Origin: Cedecea neteri
GTDB lineage: Bacteria; Pseudomonadota; Gammaproteobacteria; Enterobacterales; Enterobacteriaceae
Direction: 5' to 3'
NCBI RefSeq assembly: GCF_000757825.1
Contig: NZ_CP009451.1
Span: 1-64,000, forward strand
DNA: 64,000 nt
The translations under genes were made by a program, and so were the position numbers. This document shows, piece by piece, positions 9,687-18,083 of this stretch. Position 1 is the first letter of the stretch. Each line of letters opens with the position of its first letter. Below the pieces are notes generated by a model. It did not search any database and was not told the origin of the DNA. It worked only from the letters and a program-made list of their open reading frames with translations.

Positions 9687-9725
9687 CTTGCGTACTAGTA
9701 AACTGGTTCGGGCGTGTGTTGTCAA
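9687..9725 (-). promoter_or_regulatory. trp promoter and TrpR operator
   Basis: Read on the minus strand, TTGACA (9720-9725), a 17-base spacer and TTTACT (9697-9702) form the promoter. The operator at 9687-9710 reads CGAACCAGTTTACTAGTACG and then CAAG, close to the E. coli trp operator with its central ACTAGT, and overlaps the -10 box, so TrpR bound to tryptophan would block RNA polymerase. Confidence 0.92.
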
Positions 9726-9799
9726 TACTGATTTTTTAAAATAGCCGAATATCGCTATCATAGGCCGCTAAATTTCTGTTTATCCATTCTGGAGCCATT

Positions 9800-10681
9800 T
9801 TGAGCGAGCCCACCCTGGCCACGATCCACGATTTACACAGCCACACTACCGCCTCGGACGGCCTGTTGTCTCCTGAAGCTCTTGTCAGCCGCGCGGTGGA
9901 TATGCGCGTGACGGTTCTGGCTATTACCGATCACGATACCGTTGCCGGCCTGCCCGCCGCGCGTGCAGAAATCGAACGTCTGAATTTACCGCTACAGTTA
10001 ATCAGCGGAGTAGAAATATCAACCGTGTGGGAAAACCACGAGATTCATATCGTGGGGCTGGGCGTTGATGAGCAGCATCCGGCGCTGAAGCTGTTTCTTG
10101 AGCAGCAGAGTGAACGCCGCAGCCAGCGCGCAGTGATGATTGCCGAGCGTCTGGATAAAGCGCGTATTCCCGATGCGTTAGAAGGCGCAATGCGGCATGC
10201 CAGCGGCGGGGCGATCACCCGCGGTCATTTTGCTCGTTTTCTGGTCGAGCAGGGCAAAGCCAGCAATATGGGCGACGTCTTCAAGAAGTATCTGGCGAAA
10301 GGGAAAACCGGATATGTTCCGCCTCAGTGGTGTACAATAGAACAAGCTATTGATGTCATTCATCATTCTGGCGGGCAGGCGGTACTGGCGCATCCAGGGC
10401 GCTACGGCCTGACCGCAAAATGGCTAAAACGACTGCTGGCGCACTTTGCCGAACACGGTGGCGATGCCATGGAAGTTGCGCAGTGCCAGCAGGCTCCCAA
10501 CGAACGAACCCAGCTTGCGAGCTACGCGAAGCAGTTTAATCTGCTGGCGTCGCAGGGATCAGACTTTCATCTGCCCTGCGCCTGGATTGAGCTGGGACGC
10601 AAGCTGTGGCTTCCTGCGGGCGTTGAGCCCGTCTGGCAGCACTGGGAGCAGAGCCACATCGCGAAAGAGAGGGCAGTATGA
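9800..10681 (+). CDS. rnm: 5'-3' exoribonuclease Rnm (RNase AM, YciV), PHP family
   Basis: Rnm is a PHP-fold metal-dependent phosphoesterase. In E. coli it trims 5' ends of rRNAs (5S and others) and also acts on 3',5'-nucleotide bisphosphates. Metal ligands are seen in DLHSHTTASDG (residues 11-21), ITDHDT, GVEIS, HPGRYG and the C-terminal GSDFH. The 293-residue length equals that of E. coli YciV. The start is TTG at 9800, as in E. coli, with GGAG upstream (AT of ATTTTGAGC is not an ATG). It is divergent from trp, and its stop overlaps the yciO start (ATGA), so the two form an operon. Confidence 0.93.
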   Translation: MSEPTLATIHDLHSHTTASDGLLSPEALVSRAVDMRVTVLAITDHDTVAGLPAARAEIERLNLPLQLISGVEISTVWENHEIHIVGLGVDEQHPALKLFLEQQSERRSQRAVMIAERLDKARIPDALEGAMRHASGGAITRGHFARFLVEQGKASNMGDVFKKYLAKGKTGYVPPQWCTIEQAIDVIHHSGGQAVLAHPGRYGLTAKWLKRLLAHFAEHGGDAMEVAQCQQAPNERTQLASYAKQFNLLASQGSDFHLPCAWIELGRKLWLPAGVEPVWQHWEQSHIAKERAV

Positions 10682-11298
10682 GTCAGTTTTTTTATATCCA
10701 CCCGGATAACCCGCAGCCGCGCCTGATTAACCAGGCAGTGGACATTATTCGTAAAGGTGGGGTGATTGTTTACCCTACGGATTCCGGCTATGCGCTGGGC
10801 TGTAAGCTGGAAGATAAATCGGCGATGGAGCGCATTTGCCGCATCCGTCAGCTTCCCGATGGCCACAACTTCACCCTGATGTGCCGGGATTTATCTGAGC
10901 TGTCGACCTATGCGTTTGTCGATAACGTCGCGTTCCGCCTGATTAAAAACAACACGCCTGGGAACTATACTTTCATCCTCAAGGGTACCAAAGAGGTGCC
11001 GCGCCGCCTGCTGCAGGAAAAACGTAAAACCATCGGCCTGCGCGTGCCGTCAAACCCGATTGCGCTGGCGCTGCTGGAAACGCTGGATGAGCCGATGCTG
11101 TCAACTTCGCTGATGCTGCCGGGCAATGAGTTTACCGAGTCCGACCCTGAAGAGATTAAAGATCGTCTGGAGAAGGTCGTGGATCTGGTCATCCACGGCG
11201 GTTATCTGGGCCAGCAGCCCACCACGGTTATCGACCTGACGGAAGATGCGCCAGTGGTGATGCGCGAGGGCGTCGGGGACGTTAAACCTTTCCTGTAA
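10678..11298 (+). CDS. yciO: YciO, YrdC/Sua5-type protein
   Basis: YciO is a paralogue of TsaC (YrdC), which makes threonylcarbamoyl-AMP for the t6A tRNA modification; the exact role of YciO is unsettled. The 206-residue product has the YrdC fold motifs GGVIVYPTDSGYALGC (residues 27-42), NFTLMCRDL, NYTFILKGTKEVPRRLL and GLRVPSNPIA, and ends with the PTTVIDL segment. It overlaps rnm by four bases and is followed after 10 bases by a MerR-type regulator gene, so all three are probably co-transcribed. Confidence 0.93.
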   Translation: MSQFFYIHPDNPQPRLINQAVDIIRKGGVIVYPTDSGYALGCKLEDKSAMERICRIRQLPDGHNFTLMCRDLSELSTYAFVDNVAFRLIKNNTPGNYTFILKGTKEVPRRLLQEKRKTIGLRVPSNPIALALLETLDEPMLSTSLMLPGNEFTESDPEEIKDRLEKVVDLVIHGGYLGQQPTTVIDLTEDAPVVMREGVGDVKPFL

Positions 11299-11308
11299 GG
11301 AGATGGCT

Positions 11309-12127
11309 ATGGCCCGATTTAACATTGATGTTCTGGCTTCTCAGTGCGGCGTGACGCCAGCCAATATTCGCAGCTGGCAGCGTTACGGTTTAATCAAACC
11401 GCAGGTGGATGAGAACGGGCACCGTTTTTTCAATTTTACCCACTGTTCACGGGTCGCAGCGATTGTAGGCTGGCTTGAAAAGGGCGCCGCGTTGCCGGAT
11501 ATGCTGGCGCTGCTGAACGGTGAGGAAACCGGCGCTCCTTCCGGCTGGCTTGAGGTTCAGGAAGCCCTGTTGGCGCAGTGCGAGGCGATGCAGCCCACGA
11601 AGCTGCGGGGGCTTATCTGGCGCTACGGCCGCGAAGTGCCTCCGGCTATTTTTATTGATGAAATTGTCCGGCCGCTGAGGCTGTGGCTCGACGCCGATGT
11701 GCAGCAGGAAATGGCCATGAGCCGCGCTATGCTGGACACCGCCCTGATTGAATACGCCACGTTCGTGCTGGCCAGCGGGCGAAAACGCCCCGGCGACAGG
11801 CTGTTTATTCTGGCGCTTTCGCTGAAAGATCCCCTTGAGCTGTGGCTGGAAGGGATTCGTTTTGCCAGCGACGGTTTCTTCGTTGAGGTGCTGGATCGTG
11901 AAATTCCGTTCCCGGACCTCAGCCGCATCAGCGCCGATCACATTATGATTTGGACGGATAAAGCGCTGACGAGCAGCCAGCAGGCGCTGTATCAGCGGTG
12001 GCTGAGTAGCGGATTACCCGTCTTTCTTGCGGGCAGTGAAGCCGCACAGGCACAAAGAGATGTGGCAACAAGCGCTGACTGTTTACCCGTCGACCGTGCC
12101 TCGCTGCTTGCCAGCCTGAATCATTAG
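11309..12127 (+). CDS. MerR-family transcriptional regulator with unrecognised C-terminal domain
   Basis: Residues 3-70 form a MerR-type winged helix-turn-helix (FNIDVLASQCGVTPANIRSW, then YGLIKPQ and a wing with HRFFNF). The remaining about 200 residues are alpha-helical looking and I do not recognise a ligand domain; no Cys cluster for metal sensing is seen near the end of the HTH helix. The ATG at 11309 is preferred over the in-frame ATG at 11303 because TAAGGAG is then at normal spacing. E. coli has yciQ, not this gene, between yciO and rluB. Ligand and targets are unknown; the tight link with rnm-yciO suggests co-transcription. Confidence 0.8.
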   Translation: MARFNIDVLASQCGVTPANIRSWQRYGLIKPQVDENGHRFFNFTHCSRVAAIVGWLEKGAALPDMLALLNGEETGAPSGWLEVQEALLAQCEAMQPTKLRGLIWRYGREVPPAIFIDEIVRPLRLWLDADVQQEMAMSRAMLDTALIEYATFVLASGRKRPGDRLFILALSLKDPLELWLEGIRFASDGFFVEVLDREIPFPDLSRISADHIMIWTDKALTSSQQALYQRWLSSGLPVFLAGSEAAQAQRDVATSADCLPVDRASLLASLNH

Positions 12128-12134
12128 TATGAGT

Positions 12135-12157
12135 AAAACCCGGTAGACGGGTTTTAA
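12135..12157 (+). terminator. Terminator after the MerR-type gene
   Basis: AAAACCCG and CGGGTTTT form an 8-bp stem with a five-base loop and a short T run, seven bases after the stop codon. It ends the rnm-yciO-merR unit. Confidence 0.85.
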
Positions 12158-12324
12158 CTCCATTTGCGCTAAAATTCGTGTACTATGTGCGGCCACGAAG
12201 CTGCCCTCAGCATTTGACTGCGACCGGGCGGCGGTCCGAATCCGTATTTATACTTCATCAGGCCCATGCCTTTTGATTTCAAAGTATCTGAGACGCCTGT
12301 GAAGGCGACACCCGAGGAAGCTCA

Positions 12325-13200
12325 ATGAGCGAAAAGTTACAAAAAGTGCTGGCTCGCGCTGGCCATGGTTCCCGTCGTGAGATTGAAACCATTATCTCTG
12401 CTGGTCGCGTAAGCGTTGATGGCAAAATTGCCACGCTGGGCGATCGGGTTGAAATTACCCAGTCGCTTAAAATTCGCATCGATGGTCATTTGATCTCGAT
12501 TCGTGAGTCTGCGGAACAAATCTGCCGCGTGCTGGCCTATTACAAACCGGAAGGTGAGCTGTGTACCCGCAGCGATCCGGAAGGGCGCCCGACGGTGTTT
12601 GATCGTCTGCCGAAGCTGCGCGGTGCTCGCTGGATTGCCGTAGGGCGTCTGGACGTCAACACCTGCGGTTTACTGCTGTTCACTACCGACGGCGAGCTGG
12701 CTAACCGCCTGATGCACCCGAGCCGTGAAGTGGAGCGTGAATACTCCGTTCGCGTCTTTGGTCAAATAGATGACGATAAAGTAAAGCAGCTTTCTCGCGG
12801 CGTGCAGCTTGAGGATGGCCCTGCGGCATTCAAAACTATCAAGTTCACCGGTGGCGAAGGCATTAACCAGTGGTACAACGTGACCCTGACCGAAGGCCGT
12901 AACCGTGAGGTTCGTCGCCTGTGGGAAGCGGTTGGCGTGCAGGTTAGCCGCCTTATTCGCGTTCGTTATGGCGATATCAAACTGCCTAAAGGCTTGCCGC
13001 GTGGCGGTTACACTGAGCTCGATCTGGCCCAGACAAACTACCTGCGTACGCTTGTCGAGCTGCCGGAAGAAACCAGCAGCAAGGTGGCGGTAGAAAAAGA
13101 TCGTCGCCGTATGAAGGCGAACCAGATTCGCCGTGCCGTTAAGCGTCACACTCAGACCACCGGCGGCAATCGTCGTTCCGGCGGTCGCAGTAACGGTTAA
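12325..13200 (+). CDS. rluB: 23S rRNA pseudouridine-2605 synthase RluB
   Basis: RluB isomerises U2605 of 23S rRNA to pseudouridine. The 291-residue product has an N-terminal S4 RNA-binding domain (about 2-62, [18 protein letters not shown]), the RsuA-type catalytic domain with the Asp in [14 protein letters not shown] (near residue 114), and a basic C-terminal tail rich in Arg, Lys and Gly. The 167-base region after the preceding terminator contains GC-rich inverted sequence around 12190-12240 (for example GACCGGGCGGCGGTC), which could fold in the 5' leader; no known riboswitch was recognised. GAGGAAG precedes the ATG. Confidence 0.93.
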   Translation: MSEKLQKVLARAGHGSRREIETIISAGRVSVDGKIATLGDRVEITQSLKIRIDGHLISIRESAEQICRVLAYYKPEGELCTRSDPEGRPTVFDRLPKLRGARWIAVGRLDVNTCGLLLFTTDGELANRLMHPSREVEREYSVRVFGQIDDDKVKQLSRGVQLEDGPAAFKTIKFTGGEGINQWYNVTLTEGRNREVRRLWEAVGVQVSRLIRVRYGDIKLPKGLPRGGYTELDLAQTNYLRTLVELPEETSSKVAVEKDRRRMKANQIRRAVKRHTQTTGGNRRSGGRSNG

Positions 13201-13208
13201 TCCCCTTC

Positions 13209-13234
13209 ATTCCCGGTGAATCCTCGCCGGGAAT
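13209..13234 (+). terminator. Terminator after rluB
   Basis: ATTCCCGG and CCGGGAAT form a perfect 8-bp stem with a 10-base loop just after the rluB stop. The following tract is only moderately T-rich, so efficiency is uncertain. Confidence 0.65.
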
Positions 13235-13283
13235 GTCTCTCCTGATATTCCTGTTTGAGACAACTCTCACACTTTCGCACAAA

Positions 13284-13347
13284 GACAAAAAACAGGAAAT
13301 AGCTCGACAAATAACGCAAAGTAATGGTTTTGCACCCTCCTTATACT
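13284..13347 (+). promoter_or_regulatory. Candidate AraC-type operator and activator-dependent promoter of the glycoside operon
   Basis: Two direct repeats, GACAAAAAAC (13284-13293) and GACAAATAAC (13306-13315), are 9/10 identical and 22 bases apart, close to two helical turns. The downstream copy ends four bases before the expected -35 position of a good -10 box TATACT (13342-13347). The -35 position (13319-13324) has no resemblance to TTGACA. This is the arrangement of promoters activated by AraC-family proteins, and an AraC-type gene ends the same operon. Binding is inferred. Confidence 0.55.
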
Positions 13348-13379
13348 GGCTGAACATTGTGTAATGTGCGGAGGGGAAC

Positions 13380-14738
13380 ATGAATTCTGTGCAGAAGTTA
13401 TCGGCAAGCTATGTGGCGATCGGCTTAAAAGAAAAAGTCGGTTATGGGTTAGGGGATTTTGCCTCTAATTTATCATTTGGGTTTGTATCACTATTCTTGC
13501 TTTTCTTTTATACCAATATATATGGGATTAGCGCCGCGCAGGCCAGCGTGATATTTGTTGTGGCTCGCATCATTGATGCCATTTTTAATGTGGTCATTGG
13601 GTTTGCTATTGATAAGACGCACAGCCGCTACGGGAAGCTAAGGCCCTGGATATGCTACGGCGCGATTCCCTTAGGTTTGCTGACCGTATTGTGTTTTTTC
13701 CCCTTCGGCGGCGGCGCAAAATTCTATTTTGCCTTTATCTCTTATACGCTTTACTGCCTCGCATATACGGCAGTAAATACGCCATATTCGGCGTTAACGA
13801 ACCGCATCACGCAGCATGAAGCCTCGCGTGCCTCGCTTTCGGTCTATCGATTTGTGTTGGCGATCCTGGGTTACCTGATTGTATCAACCACGGCCGACTG
13901 GATTATATCGCCTTTTACCGATAAGCAGTACGGCTATGTCTTTGCCGTGTCATGCTTCGCACTGCTGGCTACCTTCATGTTTATGCTGTGTTTTGGCATG
14001 ACGAAGGAAAGGGTCACGGAAGAGAGCACACATTCACCTGGGCTGCGTGAAATGCTCAGGGCCGTCACCGGGAATAAACCGCTTATTCACCTGTCATTGT
14101 TCACCGTATTTTTCTACATTGCCTATACGGTGTGGATGGCGATTGCTATCTATTTTATAAAATACATTATTGGTAACCAAGGGTTTACCGCGACTTTTTT
14201 CATTATTCAGTCGGCCGCTTATATTGTGGGGACGGTTTTGTGCGAAAAATTAATTACCCTAATGGGGAAAAAGAAAATGACTCTGTCAGCATTGCTACTC
14301 GGTGTGTTGGGTGTGCTAATGCAATATTTCATCGCCGGAGATAATATTTGGTTAATTATGACCGGTGTCTGCTTATACAGCATTACGCTGGGTATCGGAT
14401 TTGTTGCAATGTGGTCGATGATAGCCGACACGGTTGAATATGCCGAATGGCATCATGGCGTTCGTACTGAAGGTGCTATATATGGTTTCTATAATTTTAT
14501 CACCAAAATTGCGATGGCCATCGGCGGTGGCTGTGCAGGGTGGATGCTTGATTATTACCACTATGATGCCGGTAATATTAGTGCCAGCGCTATCAACGGT
14601 ATCAATATTATGATGACGTTATTTCCAGGGGCGATGTTCGCACTCAGCGCGATTTTTGTTGCCTGTTATTCCCTTGATGAAAATAAATACCGCGATATCG
14701 TTCATAAACTGAGTCTGCGCAAGCAGGAAACGCTTTAA
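13380..14738 (+). CDS. GPH-family glycoside/cation symporter (MFS)
   Basis: The 452-residue product is a 12-helix inner-membrane transporter of the glycoside-pentoside-hexuronide:cation symporter family (relatives: MelB, XynB/YagG, UidB). Family marks are KVGYGLGDFASNL near the N-terminus, the loop DKTHSRYGKLRPWI (residues 79-92) and WSMIADTVEYAEWHHGVRTEGAIYGFYNFITK in two stretches of the C-terminal half. Substrate specificity cannot be read from sequence, but the next gene encodes a cytoplasmic beta-glycosidase, so a beta-glucoside, xyloside or short oligosaccharide taken up without phosphorylation is likely. GGAGGGG precedes the ATG. Transcription probably depends on the AraC-type protein encoded two genes downstream. 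Confidence 0.88.
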   Translation: MNSVQKLSASYVAIGLKEKVGYGLGDFASNLSFGFVSLFLLFFYTNIYGISAAQASVIFVVARIIDAIFNVVIGFAIDKTHSRYGKLRPWICYGAIPLGLLTVLCFFPFGGGAKFYFAFISYTLYCLAYTAVNTPYSALTNRITQHEASRASLSVYRFVLAILGYLIVSTTADWIISPFTDKQYGYVFAVSCFALLATFMFMLCFGMTKERVTEESTHSPGLREMLRAVTGNKPLIHLSLFTVFFYIAYTVWMAIAIYFIKYIIGNQGFTATFFIIQSAAYIVGTVLCEKLITLMGKKKMTLSALLLGVLGVLMQYFIAGDNIWLIMTGVCLYSITLGIGFVAMWSMIADTVEYAEWHHGVRTEGAIYGFYNFITKIAMAIGGGCAGWMLDYYHYDAGNISASAINGINIMMTLFPGAMFALSAIFVACYSLDENKYRDIVHKLSLRKQETL

Positions 14739-14756
14739 CTTCTGGGGATTAGCAAA

Positions 14757-17105
14757 ATGAATGCTGACTTTCACGCAATGCTTGCGGCAATGACGACCAA
14801 TGAAAAAGTGACCTTACTGAGCGGTAGCGGCCTGTGGCGCACAGCCTCTCTGCCACAGCACGGCATCCCAGATATCGTCATGACTGATGGCACTTATGGC
14901 GTACGTTACAGCAGCGCTCAAATCGACGGCCAGCAGAAGTGGAGCATGGATGATTTTATCTCCGTGATCACGCAAACGGCCGACCGGGCAGGTGCGGTAG
15001 AGGATGAACAGAAAGGAGGAAGCGAGGCCTTATTCAGCGCTTCTTTGCCTGCTACCTGCTTCCCTAACGGCTCAAGCCTGGCGTGCAGCTGGGATATTGA
15101 CCTGGTGCAAATAATGGGGCAAGCGTTAGGGCTTGAGTGCCAGAAAATGGGCGTGGGGATTTTGTTAGGACCGGGAATTAATATTCGACGTACTCCGCTT
15201 GCTGGTCGGGGATATGAGTATTACTCCGAGGATCCGGTTGTCAGCGGCGACATCGCAGCGGCCCTGATTAATGGCCTGCAGGCAGAGGGCGTGGGCGCCA
15301 GCCTCAAGCATTTCGCCGCCAATAATTCAGAGTTTCGCCGTACCGAAATGGACTCAATAGTAGACGAACGTGCGCTACGAGAAATTTATCTGGCAGGATT
15401 TCAGAGAGCGATTGCCAAATCGAATCCGTGGACCGTGATGTCCTCCTATAATCGGCTAAATGGCGTTCAAACCTCTCAGGATCCTTTCTTGCTCACTAAA
15501 GTCCTTCGAGATGAATGGGGCTATAGCGGCCTGGTGATGTCGGACTGGTACGGAATTAAAGACCGTCCCGCCTCGCTGATGGCAGGCAATGATTTAGCCA
15601 TGCCGGAAACGGCACGGGATAAGAAAACATTGCTGGCGGCTATCGAGGCCGGTGAAGTGCCGCTAAGCGTGGTTGACAGCGCCTGTCTGAGAATGCTCGA
15701 ACTCATTGATAAAGTAGAACGCCATCGGCGCAGAGATGCCGTTGCTGATTTCCCCGCACACCACGCCCTTTCGCAGAGGCTGGCGGCAGAGTCGATTGTA
15801 TTATTGAAAAACGAAGACGACCTGCTTCCGTTACGGCCCGATAAAACTCCCCGTATAGCGGTGCTGGGCAAACCAGCACAACAGCCTGTTATTCAAGGAT
15901 CAGGTTGCGCCACTACGGTGCCGTATTTCCTCGATCGCCCTCTCGATGAGATCTTCGCGTTGGCGGGAGAGGCGTTTACGGTTTCGTGGGCTGAAGGCAC
16001 ACCGGACGATATACAGGCAGATGCGCAGGCGCTTCAGGAAGCGATAACCGTCGCACGAGAAGCGGATGTCGCGGTCGTCTTTGTCAGTACTGCCGTCGGC
16101 GAAGATGGTGAAAACGGCGACCGTCAGGATCTGAATATTCTTGCTGTCCACGAGCAGCTTATCCGCGAGGTTGCTGCTGTGCAGCGCAACGTCGTGGTCG
16201 TGCTGGCCAACAGCGATGCGGTGGTGATGCCGTGGCTGAGCGAATGCAAAGCCTTGTTGGAGACCTTTTTTGCCGGGCAGGGAATGGGGGGCGCCGTGGC
16301 GGAAATTTTGTTTGGCAAGCGTAATCCCTGCGGCAAGCTCACTGTCACCGTTCCGAATACGCTGGAAGAGACGCCGGCCTGGCTGCATTATCCAGGGGAA
16401 AATCTGCAGCACCATTACAGTGAGGGATTATTTGTCGGTTATCGATATTATGACAAACGCCGCCTGACGCCGCTGTTTCCTTTTGGCTTCGGCCTGAGCT
16501 ACACGCGTTTTGCGTATGACAGGATTGAACTTTCTACTGAGCAATTGGGTGATAATGAGACCTTAACGGTTAGCGTGGATGTGACGAACTGCGGCAACTA
16601 CGCGGGTAAAGAAATCGTGCAGCTTTACGTCCGTGCGCCAAAAGGGGAACTGATTCGTGAGGAAAGGGCGCTGAAAGCCTTTAGTAAAATCCTCCTTGAG
16701 CCAGGAGAAACGCGGCGTGTGAACCTCCAACTGCCTGTTGCCGAGCTGAGCTGCTATCATCCGGGTCTGGCAAAATGGCTAATAACGCCCGGCCGCTGGC
16801 AGGTGTATGTTGGCGGGTCGTCACGCGATTTACCGCTGAGTGCCGGGTTTAATGTTGACTGCGAGGAGCAATACATGACGCTTCGTGATGATAACTCGCT
16901 GCAGCAGTTGATTCAGCAGCCGGAAGTCTTCGATCGCGTAGTGGCGTTGGTTGCCGGGAAAAGCCTTGTGCCGCCAGAGGTTGTGCGGGAGAAGCTGACC
17001 AGGGTTGCACCGGACCTCTTTTGCGGCTTATTCATCGCGCTTACCGAGTTTCTTGGGCTGGATATTGAGCGAGATGAGTTAAACGCCGTGCTCGCCGGGG
17101 AATAA
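14757..17105 (+). CDS. Glycoside hydrolase family 3 beta-glycosidase, cytoplasmic
   Basis: The 782-residue enzyme has the GH3 N-terminal TIM barrel (about 1-320) with the substrate-binding Lys-His pair in SLKHFAANN (184-185) and the nucleophile Asp263 in GLVMSDWYG, a GH3 C-terminal domain (about 350-570, with VGEDGENGDR and NPCGKLTVT), and a fibronectin-III-like domain (about 590-690, LFPFGFGLSYT to VYVGGSS). A further about 90-residue tail ends the protein. No signal peptide is present, so it acts in the cytoplasm on glycosides imported by the upstream symporter. It starts 18 bases after the symporter gene, with AGGGGA-like sequence ahead. Preferred sugar (glucose or xylose at the non-reducing end) is not decided. 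Confidence 0.9.
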   Translation: MNADFHAMLAAMTTNEKVTLLSGSGLWRTASLPQHGIPDIVMTDGTYGVRYSSAQIDGQQKWSMDDFISVITQTADRAGAVEDEQKGGSEALFSASLPATCFPNGSSLACSWDIDLVQIMGQALGLECQKMGVGILLGPGINIRRTPLAGRGYEYYSEDPVVSGDIAAALINGLQAEGVGASLKHFAANNSEFRRTEMDSIVDERALREIYLAGFQRAIAKSNPWTVMSSYNRLNGVQTSQDPFLLTKVLRDEWGYSGLVMSDWYGIKDRPASLMAGNDLAMPETARDKKTLLAAIEAGEVPLSVVDSACLRMLELIDKVERHRRRDAVADFPAHHALSQRLAAESIVLLKNEDDLLPLRPDKTPRIAVLGKPAQQPVIQGSGCATTVPYFLDRPLDEIFALAGEAFTVSWAEGTPDDIQADAQALQEAITVAREADVAVVFVSTAVGEDGENGDRQDLNILAVHEQLIREVAAVQRNVVVVLANSDAVVMPWLSECKALLETFFAGQGMGGAVAEILFGKRNPCGKLTVTVPNTLEETPAWLHYPGENLQHHYSEGLFVGYRYYDKRRLTPLFPFGFGLSYTRFAYDRIELSTEQLGDNETLTVSVDVTNCGNYAGKEIVQLYVRAPKGELIREERALKAFSKILLEPGETRRVNLQLPVAELSCYHPGLAKWLITPGRWQVYVGGSSRDLPLSAGFNVDCEEQYMTLRDDNSLQQLIQQPEVFDRVVALVAGKSLVPPEVVREKLTRVAPDLFCGLFIALTEFLGLDIERDELNAVLAGE

Positions 17106-17129
17106 TAATGAACAGCCACAGGGGGCGCC

Positions 17130-18083
17130 GTGTTTTCTTTTTCAGCTATTCATGCCGGGTCGGCAATAACAGAAGGGCGGCAGCTCAACGCGAGTGGCTA
17201 TGAGCTGATTGCTTTCGACGCCGAAAAGCTGAATGTCTTTGCCGCTGAGGTGCGTTACTGCGAGCCTCACTGGCACCCGGCACCTGAGCTTGTCACCGTC
17301 CTTGCGGGGCGTTTTACCCTGTCCGTAGGCATGCAGTCTATTGAACTGAATAAGGGCGGAATGCTCTATATTAATGCCCAGGAGGTCCACTCGCTATGTG
17401 CGGAGGAAGAGGGCAGTACGCTGGTCACGGTGCAGTTTTCCTCGGGTCTGTTCGACGAATTACATCCGGCACCGGACATTGACTGGTGTCGCCCGGATGG
17501 GGTTACGGACAGCGCTGACAGGGTCGTTCATCAGCGACTAAAAACGCTGATTGAACACCTGATAGACGACCGTGCGCCTTTCCAGCGTATTGCTGCAATT
17601 TATTTGCTGCTGGATGCGCTTGTAACGGCAGGAAAGCCGGTGGGTCGAGTCGAGAGCGCGCAGCGTGAAGTGGCGATGATCAAGAAAGGGATTGAGTTTA
17701 TTAACCAGCGATTTGATCAGCCCCTCAGCCTCGCCGAGGTCGCCAGCTATATCGGGGTCAGCTATTCATGGTTTTCGCGGCAGTTTAAGAAAGTGAGCCG
17801 CCATAACTTTAAAGAATACCTGACCCTGGTAAGGTTAAATAAAGCCCGCACGCTGCTCAAAGACACGCGTTCGCCTATCACCACCATTAGCCACGCCTGC
17901 GGTTTTCAGGAGCATAAATACCTGATTGCCGCGTTTAATAAGTATTGCGGTTTGACGCCAACGGAGTACCGAAAACGCTTTGTTTCCCGGCAAAGCGCCA
18001 TCGACAGCAAGCTGGCTCTGGGGGAGGATTGTCTCTGCCTGCCGCTGAATGCGGAGCTGCTTAAGCGACTGGAATTTCAGTAA
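17130..18083 (+). CDS. AraC-family transcriptional regulator of the glycoside operon
   Basis: The 317-residue protein has an N-terminal cupin sugar-sensing domain (about 30-130, with the EVRYCEPHWHPAPELVTVLAG region) and a C-terminal double helix-turn-helix (about 185-285: SLAEVASYIGVSYSWFSRQF and then TTISHACGFQEHKYLIAAF with TPTEYRKRF). The start is GTG at 17130 with AGGGGG five bases before; the ATG at 17108 is in another frame. It is 24 bases from the GH3 gene and is expected to activate the operon when sugar is bound. Its 3' end overlaps that of btuR on the other strand by 7 bases. Confidence 0.88.
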   Translation: MFSFSAIHAGSAITEGRQLNASGYELIAFDAEKLNVFAAEVRYCEPHWHPAPELVTVLAGRFTLSVGMQSIELNKGGMLYINAQEVHSLCAEEEGSTLVTVQFSSGLFDELHPAPDIDWCRPDGVTDSADRVVHQRLKTLIEHLIDDRAPFQRIAAIYLLLDALVTAGKPVGRVESAQREVAMIKKGIEFINQRFDQPLSLAEVASYIGVSYSWFSRQFKKVSRHNFKEYLTLVRLNKARTLLKDTRSPITTISHACGFQEHKYLIAAFNKYCGLTPTEYRKRFVSRQSAIDSKLALGEDCLCLPLNAELLKRLEFQ

